A stretch of 64,000 nt of DNA from Polaribacter marinus (GTDB taxonomy: Bacteria; Bacteroidota; Bacteroidia; Flavobacteriales; Flavobacteriaceae), in the NCBI RefSeq assembly GCF_022662535.1, contig NZ_JAKQYM010000007.1, positions 62,001-126,000 on the forward strand, given 5' to 3'. Below, piece after piece: positions 45,007 to 54,661 of the stretch (its first letter is position 1; every line of letters begins with the position of its first letter). The translations under genes were made by a program, and so were the position numbers. The notes beneath the pieces are model-generated. The model did not search any database. It saw nothing but the letters and a program-made list of their open reading frames with translations, and had not been told where the DNA came from.

Positions 45007-46692
45007 ATGAGTATTCAAATTTGGACGTGGATTTTAGTAGGAATCACTTTTACATTATATATAGGTATCGCAATTTGGTCTAGAGCAGGTTCTACAAAAG
45101 AGTTTTATGTTGCAGGAGGAGGAGTTTCTCCTTTAGCTAACGGATTAGCAACAGCTGCAGATTGGATGTCTGCAGCATCATTTATCTCTATGGCAGGACT
45201 TATTTCCTTTAATGGTTATGATGGTTCTGTATATTTAATGGGGTGGACAGGTGGTTATGTTTTATTAGCTTTATTGTTAGCTCCATATTTAAGAAAATTT
45301 GGAAAATTTACAGTTCCAGATTTTATTGGAGATCGTTATTACTCAAATGTCGCAAGAAGTGTAGCTGTTTTTTGTGCACTTTTAGTTTCGTTTACATATG
45401 TAGCAGGTCAAATGCGAGGAGTAGGTTTGGTTTTCTCTCGTTTTTTAGAAGTTGATATCAATACAGGTGTTATCATTGGAATGATTATCGTTTTGTTTTA
45501 TGCTGTTTTAGGTGGGATGAAAGGAATTACCTATACGCAGGTAGCTCAATATTGTGTTTTGATTTTCGCTTTTATGGTTCCAGCAATTTTTATATCGATT
45601 CAAATGACAGGAAATCCAATTCCACAATTAGGCTTTGGTGGAGCAGATGAAAATGGAGTTTATCTTTTGGATAAATTAGATGGATTACACAAAGAATTGG
45701 GGTTTGCAGCATATACTTCAGGTAGCAAAACTACATTAGATGTATTTTTAATTACAGCAGCTTTAATGTTTGGTACAGCTGGTTTACCTCATGTTATTGT
45801 TCGTTTTTTTACAGTAAAAAAAGTTTCTGATGCTCGTAAATCTGCAGGGTGGGCTTTATTACTGATTGCAATTTTATATACAACTGCACCAGCAATTTCA
45901 CTTTTTTCTAGAACTAATTTGATAGAAACAGTAAGTAATAAAGAATATAAAAAATTACCTGAATGGTTTGGGAATTGGGAAAAAACAGGATTGATAAAAT
46001 TTGATGATAAAAATAATGATGGAAGAGTTCAGTATTTGGCAGATGCCTCTAAAAATGAATTAATTGTAGATAAAGATATTATGGTTTTGGCAAACCCTGA
46101 AATAGCAGGTTTACCTAATTGGGTAATTGCACTGGTAGCTGCCGGTGCTTTGGCTGCAGCTTTATCTACAGCAGCAGGTTTGTTGTTGGTAATATCTGCA
46201 TCTGTTTCTCATGATTTGATCAAAAAAATGATCAACCCAAATATTACAGAAAAAGGAGAGTTAATTGCAGCAAGACTATCTGCAGTTGTTGCGGTTTGTG
46301 TTGCAGGTTATTTCGGAATTAATCCACCAGATTTTGTTGCGGCAACAGTTGCTCTGGCTTTTGGTTTGGCTGCAGCATCCTTTTTTCCAGCAATAATTTT
46401 AGGGATTTTTAGCAAAAGAATGAATAAAGAAGGAGCAATTTTAGGAATGCTTATTGGAATTTTATTAATGCTTTTTTATATGATGAAATTCAAATTTGAT
46501 TGGTTTGGTGGAGGTACTAAGGAAGATTGGTGGTTTGGGATTTCATCAGAAGGTTTTGGAACTGTGGCTATGATAGTAAACTTTTTTGTTGCTATAGTTG
46601 TTTCAAGATTTACACCAGAACCGCCAGAAGAAGTTAGAGAAATTGTAGAAAGTATTAGAATACCAAGTGGAGCAGGTGATGCTACTCACTAA
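45007..46692 (+). CDS. Cation:acetate symporter-like SSS transporter (ActP/VC_2705 type)
   Basis: The 561-residue transporter has about 13-14 helices. EFYVAGGGVSPLANGLATAADWMSAASFISMAG at the N-terminus is characteristic of the ActP branch, which carries acetate and other short monocarboxylates with a cation. A hydrophilic loop near 325-365 contains DDKNNDGRVQYLAD, resembling an EF-hand-type Asp/Asn loop seen in this subgroup. It follows the DUF4212 subunit and precedes aldehyde dehydrogenase, propionyl- and acetyl-CoA ligase genes, which supports acetate or propionate as solute. Confidence 0.92.
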   Translation: MSIQIWTWILVGITFTLYIGIAIWSRAGSTKEFYVAGGGVSPLANGLATAADWMSAASFISMAGLISFNGYDGSVYLMGWTGGYVLLALLLAPYLRKFGKFTVPDFIGDRYYSNVARSVAVFCALLVSFTYVAGQMRGVGLVFSRFLEVDINTGVIIGMIIVLFYAVLGGMKGITYTQVAQYCVLIFAFMVPAIFISIQMTGNPIPQLGFGGADENGVYLLDKLDGLHKELGFAAYTSGSKTTLDVFLITAALMFGTAGLPHVIVRFFTVKKVSDARKSAGWALLLIAILYTTAPAISLFSRTNLIETVSNKEYKKLPEWFGNWEKTGLIKFDDKNNDGRVQYLADASKNELIVDKDIMVLANPEIAGLPNWVIALVAAGALAAALSTAAGLLLVISASVSHDLIKKMINPNITEKGELIAARLSAVVAVCVAGYFGINPPDFVAATVALAFGLAAASFFPAIILGIFSKRMNKEGAILGMLIGILLMLFYMMKFKFDWFGGGTKEDWWFGISSEGFGTVAMIVNFFVAIVVSRFTPEPPEEVREIVESIRIPSGAGDATH

Positions 46693-46696
46693 AATA

Positions 46697-47623
46697 TTAT
46701 AAAGAATTAATAGACTTCTTAAATTGTTGAGGAGTCATTAATTCCATCTTTTTAAACTGTCTATTAAAATAACTAGTATTGTTAAATCCTGCTTTAAAAG
46801 CAATTTCAGACATTCTAACATCTTTAGATTCTTTAATGAGTTTTTTAGAAAATTTAATTTTTTCAGAATTGATATAATCAATAGGAGAAACACCTAAGGT
46901 ATTTTTAAATTGCTTATGAAAATGAGAAGTGCTCATATAGGCTTTCTTTGCTAACACATCTACACTAATGTCTTTATTGGTTAAGTTTTCTTTAATGTAT
47001 TTAATAACGGTTCCAATTCTTGTGTCATTAAAAATATTGTTTTCATCATTAAGAATTAATGACTTTGCTTTGGTTTGTAATAATCGTACAATTAATTCTT
47101 GAATCATTAAATCTAACAATACGTCTTTAGATTTATTGTTGTTTGTAAAAGTGTATGTCAAGCGTTTTACTAAATGATTTACATCAGTATTATTAATTAA
47201 GTGAGATGTATTTGCATCTAAATTCCAATTATTGTTTTCGTTTTCAATAGCAGTCATTCTATTAAAATTTTGGACAACTTCCTCAATTTTAAAAGCATCA
47301 ATACCTAATGCTAAACATTGTGTTGGGTTGTTTTCTGTAGCTATTGGAAAATCGATAACCATTTCCTTATTGGTTGGCATTACAACAGATTCTCCAGGGA
47401 AAAATTCAAAAGAAGGAATTCCATCAATATGCATTATTTTTTTTCCTGTAAGCATGCTTGCAATAATAGGGAAATCAAAAACTAAAGCTACTTTTTCTGC
47501 AAAAGCATGAGTTTCGTAGATATTAAGTTCTGCATATTCGGCACTATAAGTTGTTCTATTTTCTACTAAAGTAGTGAGTTTTCTATGGTTTTTATGTTGA
47601 TTTAATATATGACTCATATACAA
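46697..47623 (-). CDS. AraC-family transcriptional regulator
   Basis: The 308-residue regulator has an N-terminal AraC_N-type sensing domain (about 10-170) and a C-terminal pair of helix-turn-helix motifs (about 210-305): LAKKAYMSTSHFHKQFKNTLGVSPIDYI and MSEIAFKAGFNNTSYFNRQFKKMELMTPQQF. It is transcribed away from the aldehyde dehydrogenase gene across a 161-bp region holding two direct repeats, so it most likely activates that gene in response to an aldehyde, alcohol or related compound; the effector is unknown. Met3 is an alternative start. Confidence 0.92.
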   Translation of the reverse strand: MYMSHILNQHKNHRKLTTLVENRTTYSAEYAELNIYETHAFAEKVALVFDFPIIASMLTGKKIMHIDGIPSFEFFPGESVVMPTNKEMVIDFPIATENNPTQCLALGIDAFKIEEVVQNFNRMTAIENENNNWNLDANTSHLINNTDVNHLVKRLTYTFTNNNKSKDVLLDLMIQELIVRLLQTKAKSLILNDENNIFNDTRIGTVIKYIKENLTNKDISVDVLAKKAYMSTSHFHKQFKNTLGVSPIDYINSEKIKFSKKLIKESKDVRMSEIAFKAGFNNTSYFNRQFKKMELMTPQQFKKSINSL

Positions 47624-47661
47624 TAATACAAAAATATTATTTCTTAGTAATTAAATAATAG

Positions 47662-47693
47662 ATATGTTCAATATATTGATAAATATGTTCAAT
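47662..47693 (+). promoter_or_regulatory. Candidate AraC-type operator: two direct repeats 21 bp apart
   Basis: ATATGTTCAAT occurs at 47662-47672 and again at 47683-47693. The 21-bp period (two helical turns) is the classical spacing of AraC-family half-sites, and the second copy abuts the -33 element of the aldehyde dehydrogenase promoter. Confidence 0.7.
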
Positions 47694-47721
47694 TGGTTTA
47701 GAATATGATAAAATACCTTTA
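47693..47721 (+). promoter_or_regulatory. Promoter of the aldehyde dehydrogenase gene
   Basis: TTG at 47693-47695 and TACCTTTA at 47714-47721 (TAnnTTTG with the last base changed) are 18 bp apart. The weak -7 end and the abutting repeats fit an activator-dependent promoter. The leader contains a 7-bp inverted repeat (TAATCTA at 47735, TAGATTA at 47747). Confidence 0.55.
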
Positions 47722-47784
47722 TAAAAATTAAATATAATCTATTTTTTAGATTAAAATATTAACTAATTACTAATTATTAAAATA

Positions 47785-49290
47785 ATGCTTATGAGTTATT
47801 CTAAACCAAAATTTAAAGAGAAATATTCTAATTTTATTAATGGAAAATTTGTTGAACCCATCGGTGGACAATATTTTGATAATACTTCTCCAATAGATAA
47901 TAGTTTAATTGCAAAATACCCACGTTCTCAAAAAGAAGATGTAGAGCTAGCTTTAGATGCAGCAAATGCAGCAAAGGAAGCTTGGGGAAATACTTCAGCA
48001 ACAGAAAGAGCTACTTTGTTAAATAAAGTTGCAGATATTATTGAGGCTAATTTAGAGGAATTTGCTTTGGTTGAAACCTGTGATAATGGTAAACCTATTC
48101 GAGAAACTTTAAATGCAGATGTTCCATTAGCAGTAGATCATTGGCGTTATTTTGCGGCTTGTATTCGTTCAGAAGAAGGTAGTGCAACAGAGTTAGATCA
48201 GAATACTTTGTCAATGAATATTAAAGAGCCATTAGGGGTTATAGGACAAATTATTCCATGGAACTTTCCTTTGTTAATGTTGTCTTGGAAATTACCTCCA
48301 GCATTAGTAACAGGAAATTGTGTGGTTTTAAAACCTGCAGAACAAACACCTTCTTCGGCAACTTTATTAATGGAAAAAATTGCAGATGTTTTTCCTCCTG
48401 GAGTTGTAAATATTGTACATGGTTTTGGTCCTGAAGCAGGTAAGCCTTTGGCATCTAGTTCAAGGGTAGATAAAGTGGCCTTTACTGGTGAAACTACAAC
48501 TGGTCAATTAATTATGCAATACGCATCAAAAAATCTAAATCCTGTAACTATGGAGTTAGGAGGTAAATCTCCAAACGTTTTCTTTAATTCTGTGATGGAT
48601 GCCGATGATGCTTATTTAGATAAAGCAATTGAAGGTGCAGTCTTATTCGCTTTTAATCAAGGTGAAGTTTGTACGTGTCCTTCTAGAATTCTAGTACAAG
48701 AAGATATTTACGATGCTTTTATGGCACGTGTTGTTGAAAGAACCAATGCTATCATTCAAGACAATCCTTATGATATAAATACAATGGTTGGTGCGCAAGC
48801 ATCTAATGATCAATATCAAAAAATTCAATCTTATTTTAAAATTGGTAAAGACGAGGGGGCAAAAGTTTTAACAGGTGGAGCTGCAAATAAATTAAGTGGA
48901 GATTTAGCAAACGGTTTTTATATTAAGCCAACGATATTAGAAGGACATAATAAGATGAGAGTTTTCCAAGAAGAAATTTTTGGACCTGTAGTATGTGTAA
49001 CCAAATTTAAAGATGAAGCAGAAGCCATAGAAATTGCAAATGATACCCTTTACGGTTTAGGTGCTGGAGTTTGGACAAGAGATGCACATCAGTTATATCA
49101 AATACCAAGAGCAATCAAAGCTGGTCGTGTTTGGGTAAATTGTTATCATGCTTATCCTGCACATGCTCCATTTGGAGGCTATAAAAAATCTGGATTTGGT
49201 AGAGAAAATCACGTGATGATGTTAAATTACTATCGTCAAACTAAAAATATGTTAATTTCTTACGATAAGAATAAATTAGGTTTCTTTTAG
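47785..49290 (+). CDS. NAD(P)-dependent aldehyde dehydrogenase (acetaldehyde type, ExaC/AldB-like)
   Basis: The 501-residue enzyme oxidises an aldehyde to the acid. It has the catalytic Cys296 in GEVCTCPSR, the general base Glu257 in [10 protein letters not shown] and the IPWNFPLLM nucleotide-site segment. The CTCPSR variant and the DUF779 gene downstream are typical of the acetaldehyde dehydrogenases of ethanol and alkanal metabolism. The divergent AraC gene and operator point to inducible expression. The ATG at 47785 gives MLMSYSKPK; Met3 is an equally possible start. A terminator hairpin separates it partly from the next gene. Confidence 0.94.
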   Translation: MLMSYSKPKFKEKYSNFINGKFVEPIGGQYFDNTSPIDNSLIAKYPRSQKEDVELALDAANAAKEAWGNTSATERATLLNKVADIIEANLEEFALVETCDNGKPIRETLNADVPLAVDHWRYFAACIRSEEGSATELDQNTLSMNIKEPLGVIGQIIPWNFPLLMLSWKLPPALVTGNCVVLKPAEQTPSSATLLMEKIADVFPPGVVNIVHGFGPEAGKPLASSSRVDKVAFTGETTTGQLIMQYASKNLNPVTMELGGKSPNVFFNSVMDADDAYLDKAIEGAVLFAFNQGEVCTCPSRILVQEDIYDAFMARVVERTNAIIQDNPYDINTMVGAQASNDQYQKIQSYFKIGKDEGAKVLTGGAANKLSGDLANGFYIKPTILEGHNKMRVFQEEIFGPVVCVTKFKDEAEAIEIANDTLYGLGAGVWTRDAHQLYQIPRAIKAGRVWVNCYHAYPAHAPFGGYKKSGFGRENHVMMLNYYRQTKNMLISYDKNKLGFF

Positions 49291-49308
49291 TAGAAAACAA
49301 AAAGCTTG

Positions 49309-49343
49309 AAAGGCTGAACTACTATTGTATTTCAGCCTTTTTT
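49309..49343 (+). terminator. Terminator after the aldehyde dehydrogenase gene
   Basis: AAAGGCTGAA pairs with TTCAGCCTTT around a 12-nt loop, followed by more T. It lies 12 bp before the DUF779 start, so it may act as an attenuating, partial terminator inside the cluster. Confidence 0.8.
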
Positions 49344-49354
49344 AATATCTTTAT

Positions 49355-49717
49355 ATGATGAAAAGAGTAACAATTACCAAAAAAGCAGCAAAAGTTTTAG
49401 AGCAATTAAAAGAGAAACATGGAGATTTGATTTTTCATCAAAGCGGTGGTTGTTGTGACGGTTCTGCCCCAATGATTTTAGAAAAAGGAGATTTATATTT
49501 AGACGAAAGTGATGTGCTTTTAGGTGTTGTTGAAGGTGTGAATTTTTATATGAATCAAGATCAGTTTGAATATTGGAAACACACACATTTAACAATAGAT
49601 ATAACAGAAGGTAGAGGAGCTAGCTTTTCTTTAGAAATTCCTCTTGGATTGCGATTTTTAATTCACTCTAGATTATTAACAGATAAAGAAGATAATTTTT
49701 TTAACTCTAAAAAATAA
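49355..49717 (+). CDS. DUF779 protein
   Basis: A 120-residue protein of the DUF779 family, usually encoded beside acetaldehyde dehydrogenases. It carries the family's FHQSGGCCDGSAPM motif with adjacent cysteines, then VNFYMNQDQFEYWKHTHLTIDI and GRGASFSLEIPLGLRF. The paired Cys with His could bind a metal or cluster, but no function is established to my knowledge. Two Met codons open the frame (49355 and 49358). The next gene follows after 4 bp. Confidence 0.9.
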   Translation: MMKRVTITKKAAKVLEQLKEKHGDLIFHQSGGCCDGSAPMILEKGDLYLDESDVLLGVVEGVNFYMNQDQFEYWKHTHLTIDITEGRGASFSLEIPLGLRFLIHSRLLTDKEDNFFNSKK

Positions 49718-49721
49718 AGCT

Positions 49722-51620
49722 ATGAAATATCAAAATTTTTATAATAAAAGCATTGAAGATCCAAAAGAGTTTTGGGAATTACAAGCCAACAAAATTGATT
49801 GGTTTAAAGCTCCAAAAACCATTTTATCTAAAGATCAATATAATTACAATCAATGGTTTAAAGACGGAGAACTTAACTTAAGCTATTTATGTATAGATAA
49901 ACATATTAATGAGGGCTTTGGAGAACAAAATGCAATTATTTATGATTCACCAGTAACCAATACAAAACAACATATTACTTTTAATAATTTACATCATGAG
50001 GTTTCTAAATTAGCAGGAGGTTTACAGCAATTAGGTTTGCAAAAAGGAGATACTTGTATCATTTATATGCCAATGATTCCACAGGCATTGTATGCAATGT
50101 TAGCCTGCGCTAGAATTGGTGTTATACATTCTGTTGTATTTGGTGGTTTTGCGCCACATGAATTAGCTATTCGTATTGATGATTGTAAGCCTAAAGTTAT
50201 CATAACTGCATCAAACGGAATAGAAATAGAACGTATTATTCCATACAAACCCTTTGTAGATGAAGCAATTGTTAAAGCAACATACAAACCAAAACATGTG
50301 ATTGTTTTTGAAAGACAATTAATTGTTGAAATCCCGATGAAAAATTATGATGTAGATTATACTTCTTTGGTAGAAAGGTCACCCGCTATTGAAGCGGTTC
50401 CTATGGAGTCTACACATCCATCTTATATTTTATACACTTCAGGAACTACCGGAACACCTAAAGGAATAATTAGAGATACAGGTGGTTATGCAACTGCTTT
50501 AAAATTTTCAATGAAATATATTTATGGAGTTAATGAAGGAGAAACCTTTTGGGCTGCAAGTGATGTGGGCTGGGTTGTAGGGCATAGTTTTATTACTTAC
50601 GGACCTTTATTAAATAGAAATACAACAATTTTGTTTGAAGGGAAACCTATTAGAACTCCAGATGCATCAACTTTTTGGCGTGTTATTAGTGAGCATAAAG
50701 TAAAAGCAATGTTTACTGCACCAACAGCTATTAGAGCTATTAAAAAAGAAGATCCAACAGGGGAAATGGTAAAAGGGTATGATTTGTCTTGTTTAAAATA
50801 TCAATTTTTAGCTGGTGAACGTTGTGATGTAGCCACATTAAATTGGGCTGAAGAAAAATTAAAGGTACCTGTAATTGATCATTGGTGGCAAACAGAAAGT
50901 GGGTGGCCAATGCTAGCAAATATGGTAGGTGTTGATTTACAAAAAATTAAACCAGGATCAGCTGGTTTACCTGTATGTGGTTATGAAATTCAAATTTTAA
51001 ATGAAGAAGGTGAAGAGGTTGCATCCAGTGTAGAAGGGTATGTAGCGGTAAAATTACCTTTACCTCCAGGGACGTTAAGTAATCTCTGGAATAATCCAGA
51101 ACGTTTTAGATTAGGTTATTTAGAACGGTTTCCGGGTTATTATTTTACAGGAGATGGAGGGTATGTTGATGAGGACGGTTATGTATTTATTACCGGTAGA
51201 GTAGATGATATTATTAATGTTGCAGGACATAGATTGTCTACAGCAGAAATGGAAGAAGTTGTTGCTGCTCATAAATCAGTAGCAGAATGTGCTGTTTTTG
51301 GAGTACATTGTGAAATTAAAGGACAAAAGCCATTAGGTTTAGTTGTTTTAAAACATGATGAAGTATCCGAAGAGCAAACAATTCAAAAAGAAATTATTAA
51401 AGATGTTCGAAAAGAAATTGGAGCAGTTGCGTCTTTTAGAGATGTACTAATTGTTAATCGATTGCCAAAAACAAGAAGTGGAAAAATTCTTCGTAAATTG
51501 CTGCGTAATATTGCAGATGAAATGAATTATAATATCCCTTCAACTATTGATGATCCAAGTATTATCAAAGAAATAATTATGGTTTATAAAGCCAATCAAA
51601 TAGGAATACATAAAAATTAA
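49722..51620 (+). CDS. Propionyl-CoA synthetase-like acyl-CoA ligase (PrpE type)
   Basis: The 632-residue ANL-superfamily ligase activates a short carboxylate with ATP and CoA. The P-loop is YTSGTTGTPKG, the A8 hinge YFTGDGG/TGRVDD and the catalytic lysine is in LPKTRSGKILRK. Sequence such as WWQTESGWPM and the absence of the Acs-specific tryptophan context place it with PrpE-like enzymes rather than Acs. It is immediately upstream of a true Acs (6 bp), so propionate and acetate activation are paired. Chain-length preference is inferred. Confidence 0.88.
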   Translation: MKYQNFYNKSIEDPKEFWELQANKIDWFKAPKTILSKDQYNYNQWFKDGELNLSYLCIDKHINEGFGEQNAIIYDSPVTNTKQHITFNNLHHEVSKLAGGLQQLGLQKGDTCIIYMPMIPQALYAMLACARIGVIHSVVFGGFAPHELAIRIDDCKPKVIITASNGIEIERIIPYKPFVDEAIVKATYKPKHVIVFERQLIVEIPMKNYDVDYTSLVERSPAIEAVPMESTHPSYILYTSGTTGTPKGIIRDTGGYATALKFSMKYIYGVNEGETFWAASDVGWVVGHSFITYGPLLNRNTTILFEGKPIRTPDASTFWRVISEHKVKAMFTAPTAIRAIKKEDPTGEMVKGYDLSCLKYQFLAGERCDVATLNWAEEKLKVPVIDHWWQTESGWPMLANMVGVDLQKIKPGSAGLPVCGYEIQILNEEGEEVASSVEGYVAVKLPLPPGTLSNLWNNPERFRLGYLERFPGYYFTGDGGYVDEDGYVFITGRVDDIINVAGHRLSTAEMEEVVAAHKSVAECAVFGVHCEIKGQKPLGLVVLKHDEVSEEQTIQKEIIKDVRKEIGAVASFRDVLIVNRLPKTRSGKILRKLLRNIADEMNYNIPSTIDDPSIIKEIIMVYKANQIGIHKN

Positions 51621-51626
51621 TTAATA

Positions 51627-53534
51627 ATGAGTAACTATCACATAAAACATTTAGAAGAATATTATCAAGTTTATAGAAAATCGGTTAGAAATCCTGAAGG
51701 TTTTTGGGAAGAAATAGCAGAAGAACATTTTATATGGCGAAAAAAATGGGATAAAGTTTTAGAATGGGATTTTTCTAAACCAGAAATAAAATGGTTTCAA
51801 GGAGCTAAGTTAAATATTACCGAAAATTGTATTGATAGGCATTTGGCAACTCGTGGAGATAAAACGGCTATTTTATTTGAACCTAATAACCCAGATGAAC
51901 CATCAGAACATATAACTTATAAAGATCTATATCATAGAGTAAATAAGTTTGCAAATGTTTTAAAAGAAAATGGAATTCAAAAAGGAGATCGAGTTTGTAT
52001 TTATGTTCCTATGATTCCAGAGCTAGCAATTGCTACATTGGCTTGTGCTAGAATTGGTGCCATACATTCTGTTGTTTTTGCTGGTTTTTCTGCAACTGCC
52101 TTATCAACTAGAATAAACGATTCTGATTGTAAAATGGTAATTACTGCAGATGGTTCTTATAGAGGTAAAAAAACAATCGATTTAAAAGGAATTGTAGATG
52201 AAGCCTTAGAAAATTGTTCTTCTGTAAAAACTGTTTTGGTAACCAAAAGAATCAATTCAGATATTTCTATGAAAGAAGGGCGTGATAAATGGTTACAACC
52301 CTTGTTGGATAATGCGTCAAATCAATGTAAAGCAGAAATAATGGACGCAGAAGATCCGTTATTTATTTTATATACTTCGGGCTCTACAGGAAAGCCAAAA
52401 GGAATGGTACATACAACTGCTGGGTATATGGTATATACAGCCTATACTTTTAAAAACGCATTTCAGTATAGAGAAAATGATGTGTATTGGTGTACTGCTG
52501 ATATCGGTTGGATTACAGGTCATTCTTACATTGTTTATGGCCCGTTAGCAAATGGAGCAACTACTGTACTTTTTGAAGGGGTACCAAGCTATCCTGATTT
52601 TGGGCGTTTTTGGCAAATTATAGAAAAACATAAAGTCAATCAGTTTTATACTGCTCCTACTGCAATTAGAGCACTGGCTAAACAAGGTACAGAATTGGTA
52701 GATAATTACGATTTGTCTTCATTAAAAGTATTAGGTTCTGTAGGAGAACCTATAAATGAAGAAGCATGGCATTGGTATAATGACAATGTTGGAAAGAAGA
52801 AAAGCCCAATTATTGATACATGGTGGCAAACAGAAACAGGTGGAATTATGATTACGCCTATACCTTACGTAACACCTACAAAACCGACTTATGCAACCTT
52901 ACCGTTTATAGGAATTCAGCCTGCATTAATAGATGAAAACGGAGAAGAATTAAAAGGAAATCAAGTTGATGGAAGGTTGTGTATAAAATTTCCTTGGCCA
53001 AGTATTGCTAGAACTATTTGGGGAAATCACGAACGTTATAAAGATACCTATTTCTCTGCGTTTGAAAATATGTATTTTACAGGAGATGGTGCTTTACGTG
53101 ATGAGGTTGGTTATTATAGAATTACAGGTAGAGTAGATGATGTAATTATTGTGTCTGGTCATAATTTAGGAACTGCACCTATAGAAGATGCTATTAATGA
53201 ACATCCTGCAGTTGCAGAGAGCGCAATTGTTGGTTTTCCTCATGATATAAAAGGAAGTGCTTTGTATGGTTATATTACCTTAAAAGATGTTGGTGAATCT
53301 AGAAATCACCAAAACTTAAGTCATGAGATTAATCAATTAATAGCAGATAGAATTGGGCCAATTGCAAAACTAGATAAAATTCAGTTTACACTTGGATTGC
53401 CAAAAACTCGTTCAGGAAAAATAATGAGAAGAATATTACGTAAAATAGCTTCAAATGAAATGGAAAACTTAGGAGATGTTTCTACTTTGTTAAATCCAGA
53501 ATGTGTACAAAATATAATAGATAATAGGTTGTAA
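51627..53534 (+). CDS. acs: Acetate--CoA ligase (AMP-forming)
   Basis: Acs makes acetyl-CoA from acetate, ATP and CoA through acetyl-AMP. The 635-residue protein has the acetate-type motifs YTSGSTGKPKGMVHTTAGY, DIGWITGHSYIVYGPLANGAT, DTWWQTETGGIMITP, YFTGDGALRDE, TGRVDDVI and the acetylatable catalytic lysine in LPKTRSGKIMRR. It follows the PrpE-like gene by 6 bp and precedes a histidine kinase gene by 23 bp, which suggests that the sensor responds to the same metabolism. Confidence 0.96.
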   Translation: MSNYHIKHLEEYYQVYRKSVRNPEGFWEEIAEEHFIWRKKWDKVLEWDFSKPEIKWFQGAKLNITENCIDRHLATRGDKTAILFEPNNPDEPSEHITYKDLYHRVNKFANVLKENGIQKGDRVCIYVPMIPELAIATLACARIGAIHSVVFAGFSATALSTRINDSDCKMVITADGSYRGKKTIDLKGIVDEALENCSSVKTVLVTKRINSDISMKEGRDKWLQPLLDNASNQCKAEIMDAEDPLFILYTSGSTGKPKGMVHTTAGYMVYTAYTFKNAFQYRENDVYWCTADIGWITGHSYIVYGPLANGATTVLFEGVPSYPDFGRFWQIIEKHKVNQFYTAPTAIRALAKQGTELVDNYDLSSLKVLGSVGEPINEEAWHWYNDNVGKKKSPIIDTWWQTETGGIMITPIPYVTPTKPTYATLPFIGIQPALIDENGEELKGNQVDGRLCIKFPWPSIARTIWGNHERYKDTYFSAFENMYFTGDGALRDEVGYYRITGRVDDVIIVSGHNLGTAPIEDAINEHPAVAESAIVGFPHDIKGSALYGYITLKDVGESRNHQNLSHEINQLIADRIGPIAKLDKIQFTLGLPKTRSGKIMRRILRKIASNEMENLGDVSTLLNPECVQNIIDNRL

Positions 53535-53557
53535 TTATTTAAATTTTTGTCGATTAC

Positions 53558-54658
53558 ATGGAGAGTCAAATAACTTTAGAAGACAAACTAAAAGAACGGA
53601 TTAAAGAATTAACTTGTTTGTATAAGGTTAGTTCTTTAATTCGTAATAATGATTTCTCTAATATAAAATCTTTATTGCAAGAAATTTCATTAAGTGTTAA
53701 AAAAGCCATACGTTTTCCTGATGAAGCGTTTGTAGAAATAAAAACGGATGATTTTACAATTGTAGAGGGAGAGAAAATAGAAGATGCTATATGTATTGTA
53801 GCCGCTTTAAAGCCTTTTAATAAAATTAAAGGGGCCATAACTGTTGGCTATTCTAAACAAAAATTTTCTGAAAATGCCTTTTTGAATGAAGAAAAATTGT
53901 TATTAAAAAAAGTATCTTCAGAAATCAGTGATTTTTTTGAAAGAAAAGCAATAAAGGAAAAAGAAGATATTGCTAAAAGACAAATAGAAAGAGCAGGAAG
54001 ACTTACTATTTTAGGAGAGATTACAGCAGGAATTGCACACGAACTAAATACACCTTTAGCAAATATTTTAGGGTTTACAGAATTGTTAAAAGAGCGTTAT
54101 AAAGAAGATAAAATAGGAAGTGAAGATTTAGAAAAAGTAATAAATAGTGCTATTTATTCTAGAGAAATAGTAAAAAAGCTAATGTTTTTTTCTTGTGAAA
54201 TGCCACAGCAAATGGCATCGATTAATATTAATAAAATTATAGATGAAGCCATAGGGTTGTTAAAACCTAACTTTAAGAAAAAAAACATTCAATACAATGT
54301 TTCTTATTTAAATGATGAAATTTATTTAAAAGTTGATAGAATTCAACTTACACAAGTTATCTTTAATTTAATTATAAATGCCATTTACTTTTCGCCATTA
54401 AATGGTAAAATTAATATTATTGTTGAAGAGAAATCTAAAACGATACAAATTAAAATTTCTGATGAAGGAAAAGGAATAGGAACCACAAATTCAGAAAATA
54501 TTTTTAATCCGTTTTTTACAACCAAACCTGTAGGAGAAGGTTCTGGTTTAGGTTTAAGCGTTGTTCATGGAATAATTAAAAGCCATAAAGGGACTATAAT
54601 TCACCAGCCAAATTCACCTAAAGGTACTATTTTTGTTGTTAGTTTCCCTAAAAGTTAA
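53558..54658 (+). CDS. Soluble sensor histidine kinase
   Basis: A 366-residue kinase with no membrane helix. The N-terminal about 130 residues form a GAF/PAS-like sensing region beginning ERIKELTCLYKVSSLIRNN, a style I associate with kinases paired to sigma-54 activators. A helical linker leads to the HisKA box with His161 in AGIAHELNTPLANILGF. The HATPase domain follows with NLIINAIYFSP (N box), SDEGKGIG (G1) and GEGSGLGLSVVHGI (G2). The response regulator gene starts 3 bp later. The signal is presumably cytoplasmic, perhaps a carbon or nitrogen metabolite. Confidence 0.93.
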   Translation: MESQITLEDKLKERIKELTCLYKVSSLIRNNDFSNIKSLLQEISLSVKKAIRFPDEAFVEIKTDDFTIVEGEKIEDAICIVAALKPFNKIKGAITVGYSKQKFSENAFLNEEKLLLKKVSSEISDFFERKAIKEKEDIAKRQIERAGRLTILGEITAGIAHELNTPLANILGFTELLKERYKEDKIGSEDLEKVINSAIYSREIVKKLMFFSCEMPQQMASININKIIDEAIGLLKPNFKKKNIQYNVSYLNDEIYLKVDRIQLTQVIFNLIINAIYFSPLNGKINIIVEEKSKTIQIKISDEGKGIGTTNSENIFNPFFTTKPVGEGSGLGLSVVHGIIKSHKGTIIHQPNSPKGTIFVVSFPKS

Positions 54659-54661
54659 AAG

